In this document: positions 8,103 to 16,529 of the stretch, piece by piece
Layout of the letters: every line of letters begins with the position of its first letter
Numbering within the stretch: position 1 is the stretch's first letter
NCBI RefSeq assembly: GCF_000710035.2
Contig: NZ_JMJJ01000006.1
Span: forward strand, 248,001 to 312,000
DNA length: 64,000 nucleotides
Reading direction: 5' to 3'
DNA from: Pantoea ananatis LMG 2665
Lineage (GTDB): Bacteria; Pseudomonadota; Gammaproteobacteria; Enterobacterales; Enterobacteriaceae
Translations under genes and position numbers: made by a program
Notes under the pieces: generated by a model
The model's database searches: none
Seen by the model: the letters and a program-made list of their open reading frames with translations, nothing else
What the model was told of the DNA's origin: nothing

Positions 8103-8489
8103 ATGCAAATCATTCAACTTACCGCCACTGAATGTACGCCCGCCGTAGAGTTTGACTTTGTGGCCCACCGATTCTCCCTGCGGGGAGAATCCTGGCCAGA
8201 GAATGCCGCCGCCTTTTACCGTCCGCTGCAAAGCGCGCTGGAAAGCTGGCAGCCTCAGGCCAGCCAAGCGGCAGAGGTGAATATCGACCTGAGCTATTTC
8301 AACAGCTCAAGCACCAAGATGCTGTTTGGGCTGTTTGATCAGTTCAACAGGCTCGCGCAGAGCGGCTGCACGATCGTACTGAACTGGTTTTACGATGCCG
8401 AAGATGACGTGTCAGAAGAGTTTGGCGAAGAGCTGTCTCTGGATTTCACCGCGTTAACCGTGAAGCTGCATGCGGAACAGCGCCAATGA
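8103..8489 (+). CDS. siaC: SiaC-like anti-sigma-antagonist-type switch protein
   Basis: 128 aa DUF1987/SiaC family protein, the phosphorylatable switch that in its unphosphorylated form binds and activates the diguanylate cyclase SiaD in Pseudomonas. ATG 8103 is chosen because it gives the family N-terminus (MQIIQLTATECTP) and follows siaB by 10 nt; the long upstream extension of the frame is a shadow of siaB. The segment around the phosphoacceptor reads LSYFNSSSTKML (residues 63-74). The P. aeruginosa acceptor is reported as Thr68; here residue 68 is Ser, with Thr at 71. The 3' end overlaps siaD by ATGA, indicating translational coupling. Confidence 0.85.
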   Translation: MQIIQLTATECTPAVEFDFVAHRFSLRGESWPENAAAFYRPLQSALESWQPQASQAAEVNIDLSYFNSSSTKMLFGLFDQFNRLAQSGCTIVLNWFYDAEDDVSEEFGEELSLDFTALTVKLHAEQRQ

Positions 8490-9196
8490 CGCACCTCAAT
8501 GAGCTGTTTCTGGAAGAAACCCAGGCACTCAATCAGGCCAGCCATGTCGCGGCGCAGCATAGCCTGCAGGCTGAAGAGTATCGGCAGGCGCTGCTACAGC
8601 TCAACGGGCACTACCAGCGGCTGATGCGTGAAACCTATCGGTTAATCTCACGCAGCGATCGGGCAGAGCGTGAGCTGAACCGGGTAAATGAGCAACTGAA
8701 CGAGCTGGCAACGGAACTGGAGTACAAAGCCACGCACGATCCCCTGACGGATGTCTGGAACCGCAGCGCCATTATTCAACGCATCAGCGATACGCTGGAC
8801 CAGGCGCCGGCGGCCTTAATCATTCTTGATATCGACTTCTTTAAACGCATCAATGATGAATACGGTCATCCCGTCGGGGATAAGGTGATTTGCGAATTGG
8901 TACATCGTATTCAGCGTAATACGCCTGCCATCGCCAGCATCGGTCGAATCGGCGGTGAAGAGTTCACCATCATGCTGCCCAATACCTGGCTGGGCGATGC
9001 GGTTATCGTCGCCGGAGCCATTCTCGCCTCGCTGAACGCTTCGCCGTTAAATGCGCTGCCGGAGCGGCTGGTCACGGCCAGCCTCGGCGTCAGCTGGGGC
9101 GCAGCAGGCACCCGGTTCGAAACGCTTTACACCCAGGCAGATGCCGCGCTGTACGATGCCAAAAAGCACGGGCGTAACCGGGTATTCTTCCGCTAG
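8486..9196 (+). CDS. siaD: SiaD-like diguanylate cyclase
   Basis: 236 aa. Residues about 10-80 form a heptad-rich coiled coil (RAERELNRVNEQLNELATEL), followed by a GGDEF domain with DPLTDVWNR (85-93), ILDIDFFKRINDEYGH (113-128) and the catalytic signature GGEEF (156-160). No RxxD inhibitory site is seen five residues before the signature, so product feedback by c-di-GMP at a canonical I-site is unlikely. It should make c-di-GMP when bound by unphosphorylated SiaC, promoting attachment. It overlaps siaC by four bases, and its stop codon overlaps the stop of the convergent PBP2-like gene within CTAG at 9193-9196. Confidence 0.88.
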   Translation: MTHLNELFLEETQALNQASHVAAQHSLQAEEYRQALLQLNGHYQRLMRETYRLISRSDRAERELNRVNEQLNELATELEYKATHDPLTDVWNRSAIIQRISDTLDQAPAALIILDIDFFKRINDEYGHPVGDKVICELVHRIQRNTPAIASIGRIGGEEFTIMLPNTWLGDAVIVAGAILASLNASPLNALPERLVTASLGVSWGAAGTRFETLYTQADAALYDAKKHGRNRVFFR

Positions 9197-11076
9197 CCTG
9201 CCTGATGCTGTGCCACCTCAACGGGCGGCGGGGTGGTCGGCGGCAGGAAGATATGGTCAAGCAGCTTGCGCATCACCGGCGCGGCAACCACGCCTTCACT
9301 TCCGCCGTTTTCCAGAATCAACGCCACCGCAACTTTGGGGGCGCTGAAGGGCGCGAAGGCGGTATAAAACGTATGATCGCGCAGCCGTACCGGAATCATT
9401 TTGGCGTTGTAGGTCTGGTTTTCTTTCAGGCTGAACACCTGAGATGTCCCACTTTTCGCTGCAATGCCGTAAGGCGCGGTATGGAAATATTTATAGCCCG
9501 TCCCGTTCGGTGCGTTGGCCATGCCAAACATAGCGTGGCGCACTAATGACCAGTAGGGAGAATTCGGATCGCCAATCTGCGCCTGTGGCAGCTTAGGCTG
9601 ATAGAGCTGAACCCGGGTGCCGAGCTGGGATTTTTCCAGTAAGTGCGGCGTAATCACCCGGCCATTATTAATCAAGGTTACCAGCGCCTTCACCATCTGA
9701 ATCGGGGTCGCAATCCAGTAGCCCTGACCGATCCCCACCGACACCGTGTCCCCCTGATACCAGGGCTTTTTATGGACTTTCATTTTCCAGTCGCGGCTGG
9801 GTAGCAGGCCGCTGTACTCTTCGTTCAGGTCGATGCCTGTGGAGCGGCCGTAACCAAATTTGCTGAGCATGGTGTGAATGCGATCGATGCCCATCATAAA
9901 GGCCACCTGATAGAAGAAGGTATCTGCAGACTCTTCGATCGCTTTGGTGACATCGAGCGTGCCGTGGCCGCTTTTTTTCCAGTCACGGTAGCGACGGTCG
10001 GTGCCCGGCAGCGTCCATGTTGGGCCGCCAAAAAAGGTGGTTTGCGGCGTAATCACATGGGTTAACAGGGCAGACATCGCCATATAGGGTTTGACGGTGG
10101 AGGCCGGGGGATACAGGCCCTGGGTGACACGGTTAATCAGCGGCAGGTTTTTATCCTGCAGCAGCGTCTTGTAGGCTTTATAGCTAATGCCCTTCACAAA
10201 AGGGTTGGGATCGTAGCTGGGGCTGGAAACCATCGCCAGCACGGATCCGTCATGGGGATCTTCCACCAGCAATGCGGCACGCTGTCCGGCCAGCAGGCTT
10301 TCCGCATACTGTTGCAGATGCAGGTCCAGCGTCAGGGTGATGTTCTTGCCTGCTACCGGCGGCACTTCTTTCAGCACCCGGACAATGCGGCCATGGTTAT
10401 CCACTTCCACTTCCTGATAGCCCGGCTTACCGTGCAGCAGGGATTCGTAATAGCCTTCAATCCCCTGCTTACCGATGTTGTGGTCAGCCGCGTAGTTTTC
10501 AGCAATGCCTTCGGCATTCAGCCGCTTATAGTCGTTATCATTGATTTTAGAGACGTAGCCGACAACATGCGCCAGATCGGCCCCATAGGGATATTCCCTG
10601 TCCTGATAGGTATCAATGCTGACGCCGGTAAACCGGAACTGGTTGACTGAAAAGCGCGCCACCTCTTCGTCGGTAAGTTCCTCTTTGAGGATAACCGGTT
10701 TGTAGCGGCTGTTCTGCCGGAGATCGTGCTGAAAACGCGCAATGTCGTCCGGTGTCAAATCGATAAGCGGCGTGAGCTGGCGCAGCACGTCCTTCATATC
10801 GTCCACTTTATACGGAGTGATAGTGATGTCGTACCAGGTCACATTGCGCACCAGCGGAATCCCGTTACGGTCGAAAATCAGCCCGCGCGTGGGCGCGATA
10901 GGGATCATTTTGATATCGTTTTGGTTTGAGCGCGTCTGGTAATAGCTGTGATCGCGTACCTGCAGGCGATACAGGTTTAAACCCAGGATGGTGAAGCAGA
11001 TGCAGACCAGCACAAATGCCATAGCGGCACGGCGTACAAACAACTTCTCTTCAGCGTCGAAATTTCGAAAATTCAT
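9193..11076 (-). CDS. mrdA: Penicillin-binding protein 2 (MrdA) paralogue
   Basis: 627 aa class B PBP close to E. coli MrdA in length and order. There is a short cytoplasmic tail, a TM helix at 17-38, a pedestal domain with APTRGLIFDRNGIPL, and a transpeptidase domain with SxxK at S326-TV-K329 (YPPASTVKPY), ESAD (SxN-type motif) near 385 and KSGT near 541. It should crosslink peptidoglycan for elongation with a RodA-type partner. In E. coli mrdA lies with mrdB, rlmH and rlpA; here it stands alone between siaD and deoD, so it is probably a second, divergent copy like the extra PBP2 of Salmonella, rather than the housekeeping gene. That needs the rest of the genome to confirm. Confidence 0.85.
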   Translation of the reverse strand: MNFRNFDAEEKLFVRRAAMAFVLVCICFTILGLNLYRLQVRDHSYYQTRSNQNDIKMIPIAPTRGLIFDRNGIPLVRNVTWYDITITPYKVDDMKDVLRQLTPLIDLTPDDIARFQHDLRQNSRYKPVILKEELTDEEVARFSVNQFRFTGVSIDTYQDREYPYGADLAHVVGYVSKINDNDYKRLNAEGIAENYAADHNIGKQGIEGYYESLLHGKPGYQEVEVDNHGRIVRVLKEVPPVAGKNITLTLDLHLQQYAESLLAGQRAALLVEDPHDGSVLAMVSSPSYDPNPFVKGISYKAYKTLLQDKNLPLINRVTQGLYPPASTVKPYMAMSALLTHVITPQTTFFGGPTWTLPGTDRRYRDWKKSGHGTLDVTKAIEESADTFFYQVAFMMGIDRIHTMLSKFGYGRSTGIDLNEEYSGLLPSRDWKMKVHKKPWYQGDTVSVGIGQGYWIATPIQMVKALVTLINNGRVITPHLLEKSQLGTRVQLYQPKLPQAQIGDPNSPYWSLVRHAMFGMANAPNGTGYKYFHTAPYGIAAKSGTSQVFSLKENQTYNAKMIPVRLRDHTFYTAFAPFSAPKVAVALILENGGSEGVVAAPVMRKLLDHIFLPPTTPPPVEVAQHQAG

Positions 11077-11237
11077 CAGGCAGGTATTTTCAGTCTGGCA
11101 TGTTGTTATTTATTGTTCGGCTTCATGATAGTGGCATAAGCGGTCCTTGCCAGTAGCAAGATGCACAAGCCTGATGAAAAGTGTGTCATTTGATGAGAAT
11201 GTTGCGAAATGAGCGGGAAGCGTAAAGCTTCTGACGC

Positions 11238-11270
11238 GCTCACCCGGCAACGTCGCGCTGCCGGATGAGC
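11238..11270 (-). terminator. Hairpin after deoD (terminator or REP-like)
   Basis: gctcacccggca/tgccggatgagc forms a 12-bp stem with one G-U wobble and a 9-nt loop, 24 bases beyond the deoD stop. No T run follows on the minus strand, so it may stabilise the mRNA 3' end like a REP element rather than terminate transcription by itself. Confidence 0.5.
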
Positions 11271-11293
11271 AAGAGCATCAATAAGCGTGGAGA

Positions 11294-12007
11294 TTAATCG
11301 CCCAGCAGCACAGATTCCAGCGCAATCTTAATCATGTCATTAAAGGTTGTCTGGCGCTCTGCGGCAGTCGTCTGCTCATGGGTACGGATATGATCGGACA
11401 CGGTGCAGATCGTCAGCGCTTTCGCCCCAAATTCAGCAGCCACGCCGTAAATGCCGGCGGCTTCCATTTCCACACCGAGAATGCCGTACTTCTCCATTAC
11501 GTCAAACATCTGCGGATCGGGCGTGTAGAACAGGTCGGCAGAGAAGATATTCCCTACGCGCGCGTCAACACCCAGATTTTTGGCCGCATCGACAGCGTTG
11601 CGCACCATATCGAAATCCGCAATCGCGGCAAAATCGTGATCCTTGAAACGCATACGATTCACTTTGGAATCGGTCGATGCGCCCATGCCGATCACGATAT
11701 CACGCAGTTTCACGTCGGGACGCACGGCACCACAGGAACCCACGCGGATGATTTTCTTCACGCCGAACTCGGTGATCAGCTCTTTGGCGTAAATGGAGCA
11801 GGAGGGAATGCCCATGCCGTGGCCCATGACGGAGATTTTGCGGCCTTTATAAGTGCCGGTATAGCCCAGCATGCCGCGCACGTTGTTCACCTCAACGGCA
11901 TCTTCCAGAAAGGTTTCTGCAATGTGCTTCGCACGCAGCGGATCGCCCGGCATCAGTACGACGTCTGCGAAATCACCCATTTCTGCATTAATGTGAGGAG
12001 TTGCCAT
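11294..12007 (-). CDS. deoD: Purine nucleoside phosphorylase DeoD
   Basis: 237 aa hexameric-type purine nucleoside phosphorylase, nearly collinear with E. coli DeoD (239 aa). It cleaves purine (deoxy)nucleosides with phosphate to base plus (deoxy)ribose-1-phosphate. Visible motifs are [13 protein letters not shown] (phosphate loop), [33 protein letters not shown] (ribose binding) and [11 protein letters not shown] with the catalytic Asp204 equivalent. It is the last gene of deoCABD, 33 nt after deoB, and feeds deoxyribose-1-phosphate to DeoB and DeoC. It ends LLGD, two residues shorter than E. coli. Confidence 0.97.
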   Translation of the reverse strand: MATPHINAEMGDFADVVLMPGDPLRAKHIAETFLEDAVEVNNVRGMLGYTGTYKGRKISVMGHGMGIPSCSIYAKELITEFGVKKIIRVGSCGAVRPDVKLRDIVIGMGASTDSKVNRMRFKDHDFAAIADFDMVRNAVDAAKNLGVDARVGNIFSADLFYTPDPQMFDVMEKYGILGVEMEAAGIYGVAAEFGAKALTICTVSDHIRTHEQTTAAERQTTFNDMIKIALESVLLGD

Positions 12008-12040
12008 AATTCTCTATCCTTTTTAAAAATTTCGCTGTTT

Positions 12041-13264
12041 TTACAGCATGTTCTTGCCGTAGTCCATGGGGGACAGGTCAAAATAGTGCGCGATCGTCTG
12101 GCCGATATCGGCAAAGGTGTCGCGATAGCCCAGCGATCCCGGCTCAACCTTCGGTCCGTAAATCAGGATCGGAATATGCTCGCGTGTGTGTTCCGTGCCT
12201 TCCCAGCTCGGGTCACAGCCGTGGTCGGCGGTGAGGATCAAAATATCATCCTCTTTGACCAGTTCCATGAGCTCTGGCAAACGGCGGTCAAACAGCTCCA
12301 GGCCGCCCGCATAACCCGCAACGTCGCGGCGATGGCCCCAGGTGGAATCGAAGTCGACAAAGTTGGTGAACACAATCGCCTGATCCGGCGCAGTTTTCAT
12401 TTCCTGAATGGTCGCATCAAACAGCGCGTCCAGACCGGTGGCTTTCACTTTTTTGGTAATGCCCTGCTCGGCATAGATATCGGCAATTTTACCAACAGAA
12501 ATCACATGACCGCCCTTCTCGTCCACCAGCTTCTTCAGCATGGTCGGCGATGGCGGCTCAACGGCCAGATCGTGACGGTTGCCGGTGCGCTCGAAGCTGC
12601 CTGCTTTGTCGCCCACAAACGGCCGGGCAATCACGCGACCAATGTTGTAGCCGCCTTCGGTCAGCTCTTCGCGCGCAATTTCACAGAGTTCATACAGCCG
12701 CTCCAGCCCGAAGGTTTCTTCGTGGCAGGCGATCTGGAATACGGAGTCCGCCGAGGTGTAGAAAATCGGCTTGCCAGAGCGCATGTGCTCTTCGCCCAAC
12801 TGGTCGAGGATCACCGTACCGGATGAGTGGCAGTTGCCGAGATAGCCGGGTAAACCGGCGCGTTCCACCAGTTTGTCCAGCAGCGCCTGCGGGAAGCTGT
12901 TCTGCTTATCGCTGAAGTATCCCCAGTCAAACAGAACGGGCACGCCGGCGATTTCCCAGTGGCCAGACGGCGTATCTTTGCCCGATGAAAGCTCACTGGC
13001 GTAAGCATAGGCACCCGTGATCTTCGCCTCAGGATCCAGCCCGGCAGGAAAACGACCAGTAGACAGCTCAGCCGCTTTGCCCAGGCCCAGCGCGGTCAGA
13101 TTGGGTAAGTGTAGCGGCCCTTTACGGCCCTTATCCGCCTGACCGTTAAAGCAGGCTTCTGCGATATGACCTAACGTATCTGAACCTGCATCACCGAATT
13201 TATCGGCATCTTTGCTGGCGCCGATTCCAAACGAATCCAGCACCATAATAAAAGCACGTTTCAT
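12041..13264 (-). CDS. deoB: Phosphopentomutase DeoB
   Basis: 407 aa, identical in length to E. coli DeoB. This alkaline-phosphatase-superfamily Mn2+ enzyme interconverts (deoxy)ribose-1-phosphate and 5-phosphate. N-terminal [14 protein letters not shown] supplies the first metal Asp; [10 protein letters not shown] contains the phospho-Thr site; [12 protein letters not shown] and [19 protein letters not shown] carry the other metal ligands. ATG 13264 (AGGAG upstream) gives the family N-terminus MKRAFI; the longer frame from 13300 has no ribosome site. It lies between deoA and deoD in the nucleoside catabolism operon. Confidence 0.97.
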   Translation of the reverse strand: MKRAFIMVLDSFGIGASKDADKFGDAGSDTLGHIAEACFNGQADKGRKGPLHLPNLTALGLGKAAELSTGRFPAGLDPEAKITGAYAYASELSSGKDTPSGHWEIAGVPVLFDWGYFSDKQNSFPQALLDKLVERAGLPGYLGNCHSSGTVILDQLGEEHMRSGKPIFYTSADSVFQIACHEETFGLERLYELCEIAREELTEGGYNIGRVIARPFVGDKAGSFERTGNRHDLAVEPPSPTMLKKLVDEKGGHVISVGKIADIYAEQGITKKVKATGLDALFDATIQEMKTAPDQAIVFTNFVDFDSTWGHRRDVAGYAGGLELFDRRLPELMELVKEDDILILTADHGCDPSWEGTEHTREHIPILIYGPKVEPGSLGYRDTFADIGQTIAHYFDLSPMDYGKNML

Positions 13265-13358
13265 GCCAGTCTCCTGCGCCAAAAGCGCGCGACAAGTCAA
13301 AAAAAAGCGATCAGATCAGTATACCTGAATCCGGGACGGTATAAAGGGGTTCCCTGCG

Positions 13359-14687
13359 TCAGCCTGCCTCAGTGACGCAGCGATACACGACAGGCGTGGC
13401 TGCCGGGGCGCGTTCACCCAGGGTAATCGCGGCTTTTACGGCGGCAGCGGCCTGTTGCCAGTGCGCTTCGCTGCTGGCATGGATGACCGCCAGCGGACGT
13501 GAAGCATCCACCTGCTCGCCCAGGGTGATCATGTCGCTCAGGCCCACGCTGTAATCGATGGCATCACTGGCGCGCTGGCGTCCACCGCCCATCGCCACCA
13601 CCGCCATGCCCAGCGCGCGGGTATCCATATGGGTAACACAGCCTGCCCGGTCGGCATAAACCGCTTTGCTCATCGTTGGCGCAGGTAAATAGCTGTCGTA
13701 GCGCTCAACAAAATCGGTCGGGCCCTTCTGCGCCGCCACCATGCGGGCAAACACCTCTGCGGCCTTGCCGTTATCCAGCACCGTCATGAGTTTTTCGCGT
13801 GCCTCAGCCTCATTTTCCGCCAGTTTGCCGGAGATCAGCATTTCGCTGCACAGCGCCAAAGTGACTTCCAGCAGGCGCGGGTTACGCTGCGCACCGGTCA
13901 GGAAGCGCACTGCTTCGCGCACTTCCAGCGCGTTACCGGCCGTGGAGGCCAGCACCTGGTTCATATCCGTTAACAGCGCCGTGGTGCGACAGCCCGCGCC
14001 GTTGGCGACGCCAACAATGGCCTGCGCCAGATTTTCAGAGGCTTCATACGTGGGCATAAATGCCCCGGAGCCGACTTTGACATCCATCACCAGCGCATCC
14101 AGCCCTTCGGCCAGCTTTTTCGCCAGAATCGAGGCGGTGATCAGCGGAATCGAATCCACGGTGGCCGTGATGTCGCGCGTGGCGTAAAAGCGTTTGTCCG
14201 CCGGAGCCAGGGAGTTGGTTTGGCCAATAATTGCCACGCCAACCTGCTTTATGGTCTGGCGAAAGTGGTCATCACTGGGGAAAATGTCAAACTCGGGAAT
14301 CGCTTCCAGCTTGTCCAGGGTGCCGCCGGTGTGCCCCAGCCCGCGACCTGAGATCATAGGGATATAGCCGCCACAGGCGGCCACCATTGGCCCCAGCATC
14401 AGCGAGGTGACATCGCCGACGCCGCCGGTGGAGTGCTTATCGACCACCGGCCCGTTAAGATTCAGGGATTTCCAGTTCAGCACGGTGCCTGAGTCACGCA
14501 TCGCCATCGTCAGGGCAACCCGCTCCGGCAGCGACATATCGTGAAAATAAATGGTCATTGCCAGCGCGGCAATTTGTCCTTCCGAAACGCTGTTATCACG
14601 CACGCCGTTAATGAAGAAACGAATCTCGTCTTCACTCAGCGCGTGGCCGTCACGTTTTTTTCGAATGATTTCTTGTGCAAGGTACAA
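13359..14687 (-). CDS. deoA: Thymidine phosphorylase DeoA
   Basis: 442 aa, E. coli DeoA-like throughout. It splits thymidine and deoxyuridine with phosphate to base plus deoxyribose-1-phosphate. The glycine-rich family signature ([16 protein letters not shown]) and the phosphate-site segment [12 protein letters not shown] are both present. The start codon is TTG (caa at 14685-14687), as in E. coli, where the gene also starts with TTG; the ribosome site AGGGGG precedes it, so the rare start is not a sequencing artefact. It follows deoC by 59 nt. Confidence 0.97.
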   Translation of the reverse strand: MYLAQEIIRKKRDGHALSEDEIRFFINGVRDNSVSEGQIAALAMTIYFHDMSLPERVALTMAMRDSGTVLNWKSLNLNGPVVDKHSTGGVGDVTSLMLGPMVAACGGYIPMISGRGLGHTGGTLDKLEAIPEFDIFPSDDHFRQTIKQVGVAIIGQTNSLAPADKRFYATRDITATVDSIPLITASILAKKLAEGLDALVMDVKVGSGAFMPTYEASENLAQAIVGVANGAGCRTTALLTDMNQVLASTAGNALEVREAVRFLTGAQRNPRLLEVTLALCSEMLISGKLAENEAEAREKLMTVLDNGKAAEVFARMVAAQKGPTDFVERYDSYLPAPTMSKAVYADRAGCVTHMDTRALGMAVVAMGGGRQRASDAIDYSVGLSDMITLGEQVDASRPLAVIHASSEAHWQQAAAAVKAAITLGERAPAATPVVYRCVTEAG

Positions 14688-14746
14688 AGTCGCCCCCTTA
14701 CGTCAGGGAAAGAGGAGAAAAGGCGGCAAGATGCCGCCCGGGGATA

Positions 14747-15526
14747 TCAGTAGCCTGACTGACGGGGATCGCTGCTGTGTCCAAGGGTGTTCAGCAGGTT
14801 TGCCAGCAGGCTGGAAGCGCCAAAACGGAAGTGGCGTGCGTCAGCCCAGTCGGCACCCAGCGTATCTTCAGCCAGTTGCAGATAGATGGCGGCATCTTCA
14901 GCGGTACGCACGCCGCCAGCCGGTTTAAAGCCAACCTGCGCTTTCACACCTTTATCGCGGATCACGCTCATCATGATCTGCGCCACTTCGGGCGTTGCAT
15001 TCACGGGCACTTTACCGGTTGAGGTTTTGATAAAGTCCGCTCCGGCATCAATGGCAATTTCAGAGGCCTGACGGATCAGCGCTTCCTGCTTCAGCTCACC
15101 GGTTTCAATAATCACTTTCAGCAGTACATCCGCTTCCGCACAGGCTGTTTTGCAGGCTTTAACCAGATCAAAGCCCACCTGAGTATTGCCAGCCATCAGC
15201 GCGCGATAAGGGAAAACCACGTCCACTTCGTCAGCACCGTAGGCGATAGCGGCACGGGTTTCAGCCAGTGCGATCTCGATGTCGTCATTGCCGTGGGGGA
15301 AGTTGGTGACGGTGGCAATACGCACGTCCGGCGTGCCCTGCTCACGCAGCGTTTTGCGAGCAATGGGAATAAAACGCGGATAAATGCAGATGGCGGCGGT
15401 ATTGCCCACCGGGGATTTCGCCTGGTGACAGAGTGCGATCACTTTCTCATCGGTGTCATCTTCATTCAGGGTGGTTAAATCCATCAGTTTCAGCGCGCGT
15501 AGAGCCTGCTGTTTGATATCAGTCAT
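14747..15526 (-). CDS. deoC: Deoxyribose-phosphate aldolase DeoC
   Basis: 259 aa class I aldolase splitting 2-deoxyribose-5-phosphate into glyceraldehyde-3-phosphate and acetaldehyde. The Schiff-base Lys is in FIKTSTGKV (Lys167 region), with [15 protein letters not shown] and [10 protein letters not shown] forming the phosphate site. ATG 15526 (GGAG upstream) gives [20 protein letters not shown], as in E. coli; the frame continues 30 codons upstream into the regulatory region without a ribosome site. It is the first gene of deoCABD; the upstream region carries two DeoR-like operators and a CRP-like site. Confidence 0.97.
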   Translation of the reverse strand: MTDIKQQALRALKLMDLTTLNEDDTDEKVIALCHQAKSPVGNTAAICIYPRFIPIARKTLREQGTPDVRIATVTNFPHGNDDIEIALAETRAAIAYGADEVDVVFPYRALMAGNTQVGFDLVKACKTACAEADVLLKVIIETGELKQEALIRQASEIAIDAGADFIKTSTGKVPVNATPEVAQIMMSVIRDKGVKAQVGFKPAGGVRTAEDAAIYLQLAEDTLGADWADARHFRFGASSLLANLLNTLGHSSDPRQSGY

Positions 15527-15567
15527 AACAATCTCCAGGACAAGGGGTGAATTATTATCCACCCGTA

Positions 15568-15583
15568 TGTGATAATAATAACA
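15568..15583. promoter_or_regulatory. DeoR-like operator, deoC-proximal
   Basis: TGTGATAATAATAACA matches the E. coli DeoR operator TGTTAGAATTCTAACA at 12 of 16 positions, 42 bases upstream of the deoC start. It probably corresponds to the operator at deoP2. Confidence 0.6.
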
Positions 15584-15601
15584 ATTCGGAGCCGGTGAAT
15601 A

Positions 15602-15617
15602 TGTGCCATTCGTCACA
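15602..15617. promoter_or_regulatory. CRP-like site upstream of deoC
   Basis: TGTGC-CATTCG-TCACA is close to the CRP consensus TGTGA-N6-TCACA, one mismatch. In E. coli deoP2 is activated by CRP and antagonised by CytR between two CRP sites; a second site could not be called firmly here. Confidence 0.6.
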
Positions 15618-15709
15618 TCGAAATATGAAACAACTGCAATATTTCAGATAAAAGTTGATTCAGTCTCGAAATCAGGCGAAGCGAAGCCCGTATAAGCCCA
15701 CGACGGGAA

Positions 15710-15725
15710 TGTTATTATTATAACA
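15710..15725. promoter_or_regulatory. DeoR-like operator, distal
   Basis: TGTTATTATTATAACA keeps both outer arms (TGTTA/TAACA) of the DeoR palindrome. It lies 142 bases from the proximal site, suggesting looping repression between two operators as in E. coli. Confidence 0.65.
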
Positions 15726-15755
15726 TTTTGTGAGAAGAAGGGTAAACGGGCGACA

Positions 15756-16529
15756 TCAGGAAAGGCGAAAAAGTCTGTGGCTGTTGTGCCATAGCGCATC
15801 GGCAATGACCTCTGGTGCTTCTTCACGCAGCTCACACAGCACCTGCCACACCTGAAAAGCGCGCTCTGGTCGGTTGGGCTGCCCCTGAAAGCCGTTCAGC
15901 GGCATATCGGGGGCATCCGTTTCCAGCAACAAGGATGAAAGCGGTAACTGTGCGATGGTCTGTCGGGTTTTACTGGCGCGCGGATAGGTAATGGTGCCGC
16001 CTACGCCAATCGCATAGCCAAGTTTGATAAAAGCCTGGGCCTGCTGCAGGCTACCGGCAAAACCATGAACCACGCCACGGCGCGAGAGATCGTGACGGCG
16101 CAGATGCAGCGCCAGCTGATCGTGCGTTCGACGCGAGTGCAGGATCACCGGCAGATCGTAACGTTTAGCCAGCTTCAGCTGCGCATCCAGAAAATGTTTC
16201 TGCTTGTCGAACTGCGGATCGTCCCGATAAAGATCCAGGCCGATCTCACCTAACGCTACCAGCTTAGCGGGCGACTTTATCAACCGGGCTTCCAGCTCGC
16301 TAAGATGCGATTCCTGATGATGTTCAATAACAATCGGGTGCAGCCCCAGCGCAGCATAAAGGGCGGGATGGGCGTGAGCCAGCTGGCAGACCGTTGCAAA
16401 GCGTCCCGCGTCTACCGAGGGCACGATAATTTTTTCAACGCCGGACTGGGCGGCCCGGGCAAGACTTTCCGCCGCCTGCCCGACGAAGGGCGGAAAATCA
16501 AAGTGGCAATGGGTATCCACAAACCTCAT
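15756..16529 (-). CDS. yjjV: TatD-family metal-dependent hydrolase YjjV
   Basis: 257 aa amidohydrolase-fold TatD family protein. Metal ligands are visible: DTHCHFD at the N-terminus, GEIGLD with the conserved Glu, VILHSRRTHDQ, VVHGFAG, and the terminal Asp in LLLETDAPD. Family members are DNA/RNA exonucleases or deoxyribonucleases acting on damaged nucleic acid; the YjjV substrate is not firmly established. The start overlaps the yjjU stop by four bases, so the two are translationally coupled as in E. coli. In E. coli yjjW and yjjI follow before deoC; they are absent here. Confidence 0.93.
   Translation of the reverse strand: MRFVDTHCHFDFPPFVGQAAESLARAAQSGVEKIIVPSVDAGRFATVCQLAHAHPALYAALGLHPIVIEHHQESHLSELEARLIKSPAKLVALGEIGLDLYRDDPQFDKQKHFLDAQLKLAKRYDLPVILHSRRTHDQLALHLRRHDLSRRGVVHGFAGSLQQAQAFIKLGYAIGVGGTITYPRASKTRQTIAQLPLSSLLLETDAPDMPLNGFQGQPNRPERAFQVWQVLCELREEAPEVIADALWHNSHRLFRLS

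Noticed and set aside
11378..12826. 482-codon plus-strand frame over deoD and deoB
   Set aside because: Shadow of two well-conserved genes in codon-biased GC-rich DNA; composition (His/Arg-rich) is not protein-like.
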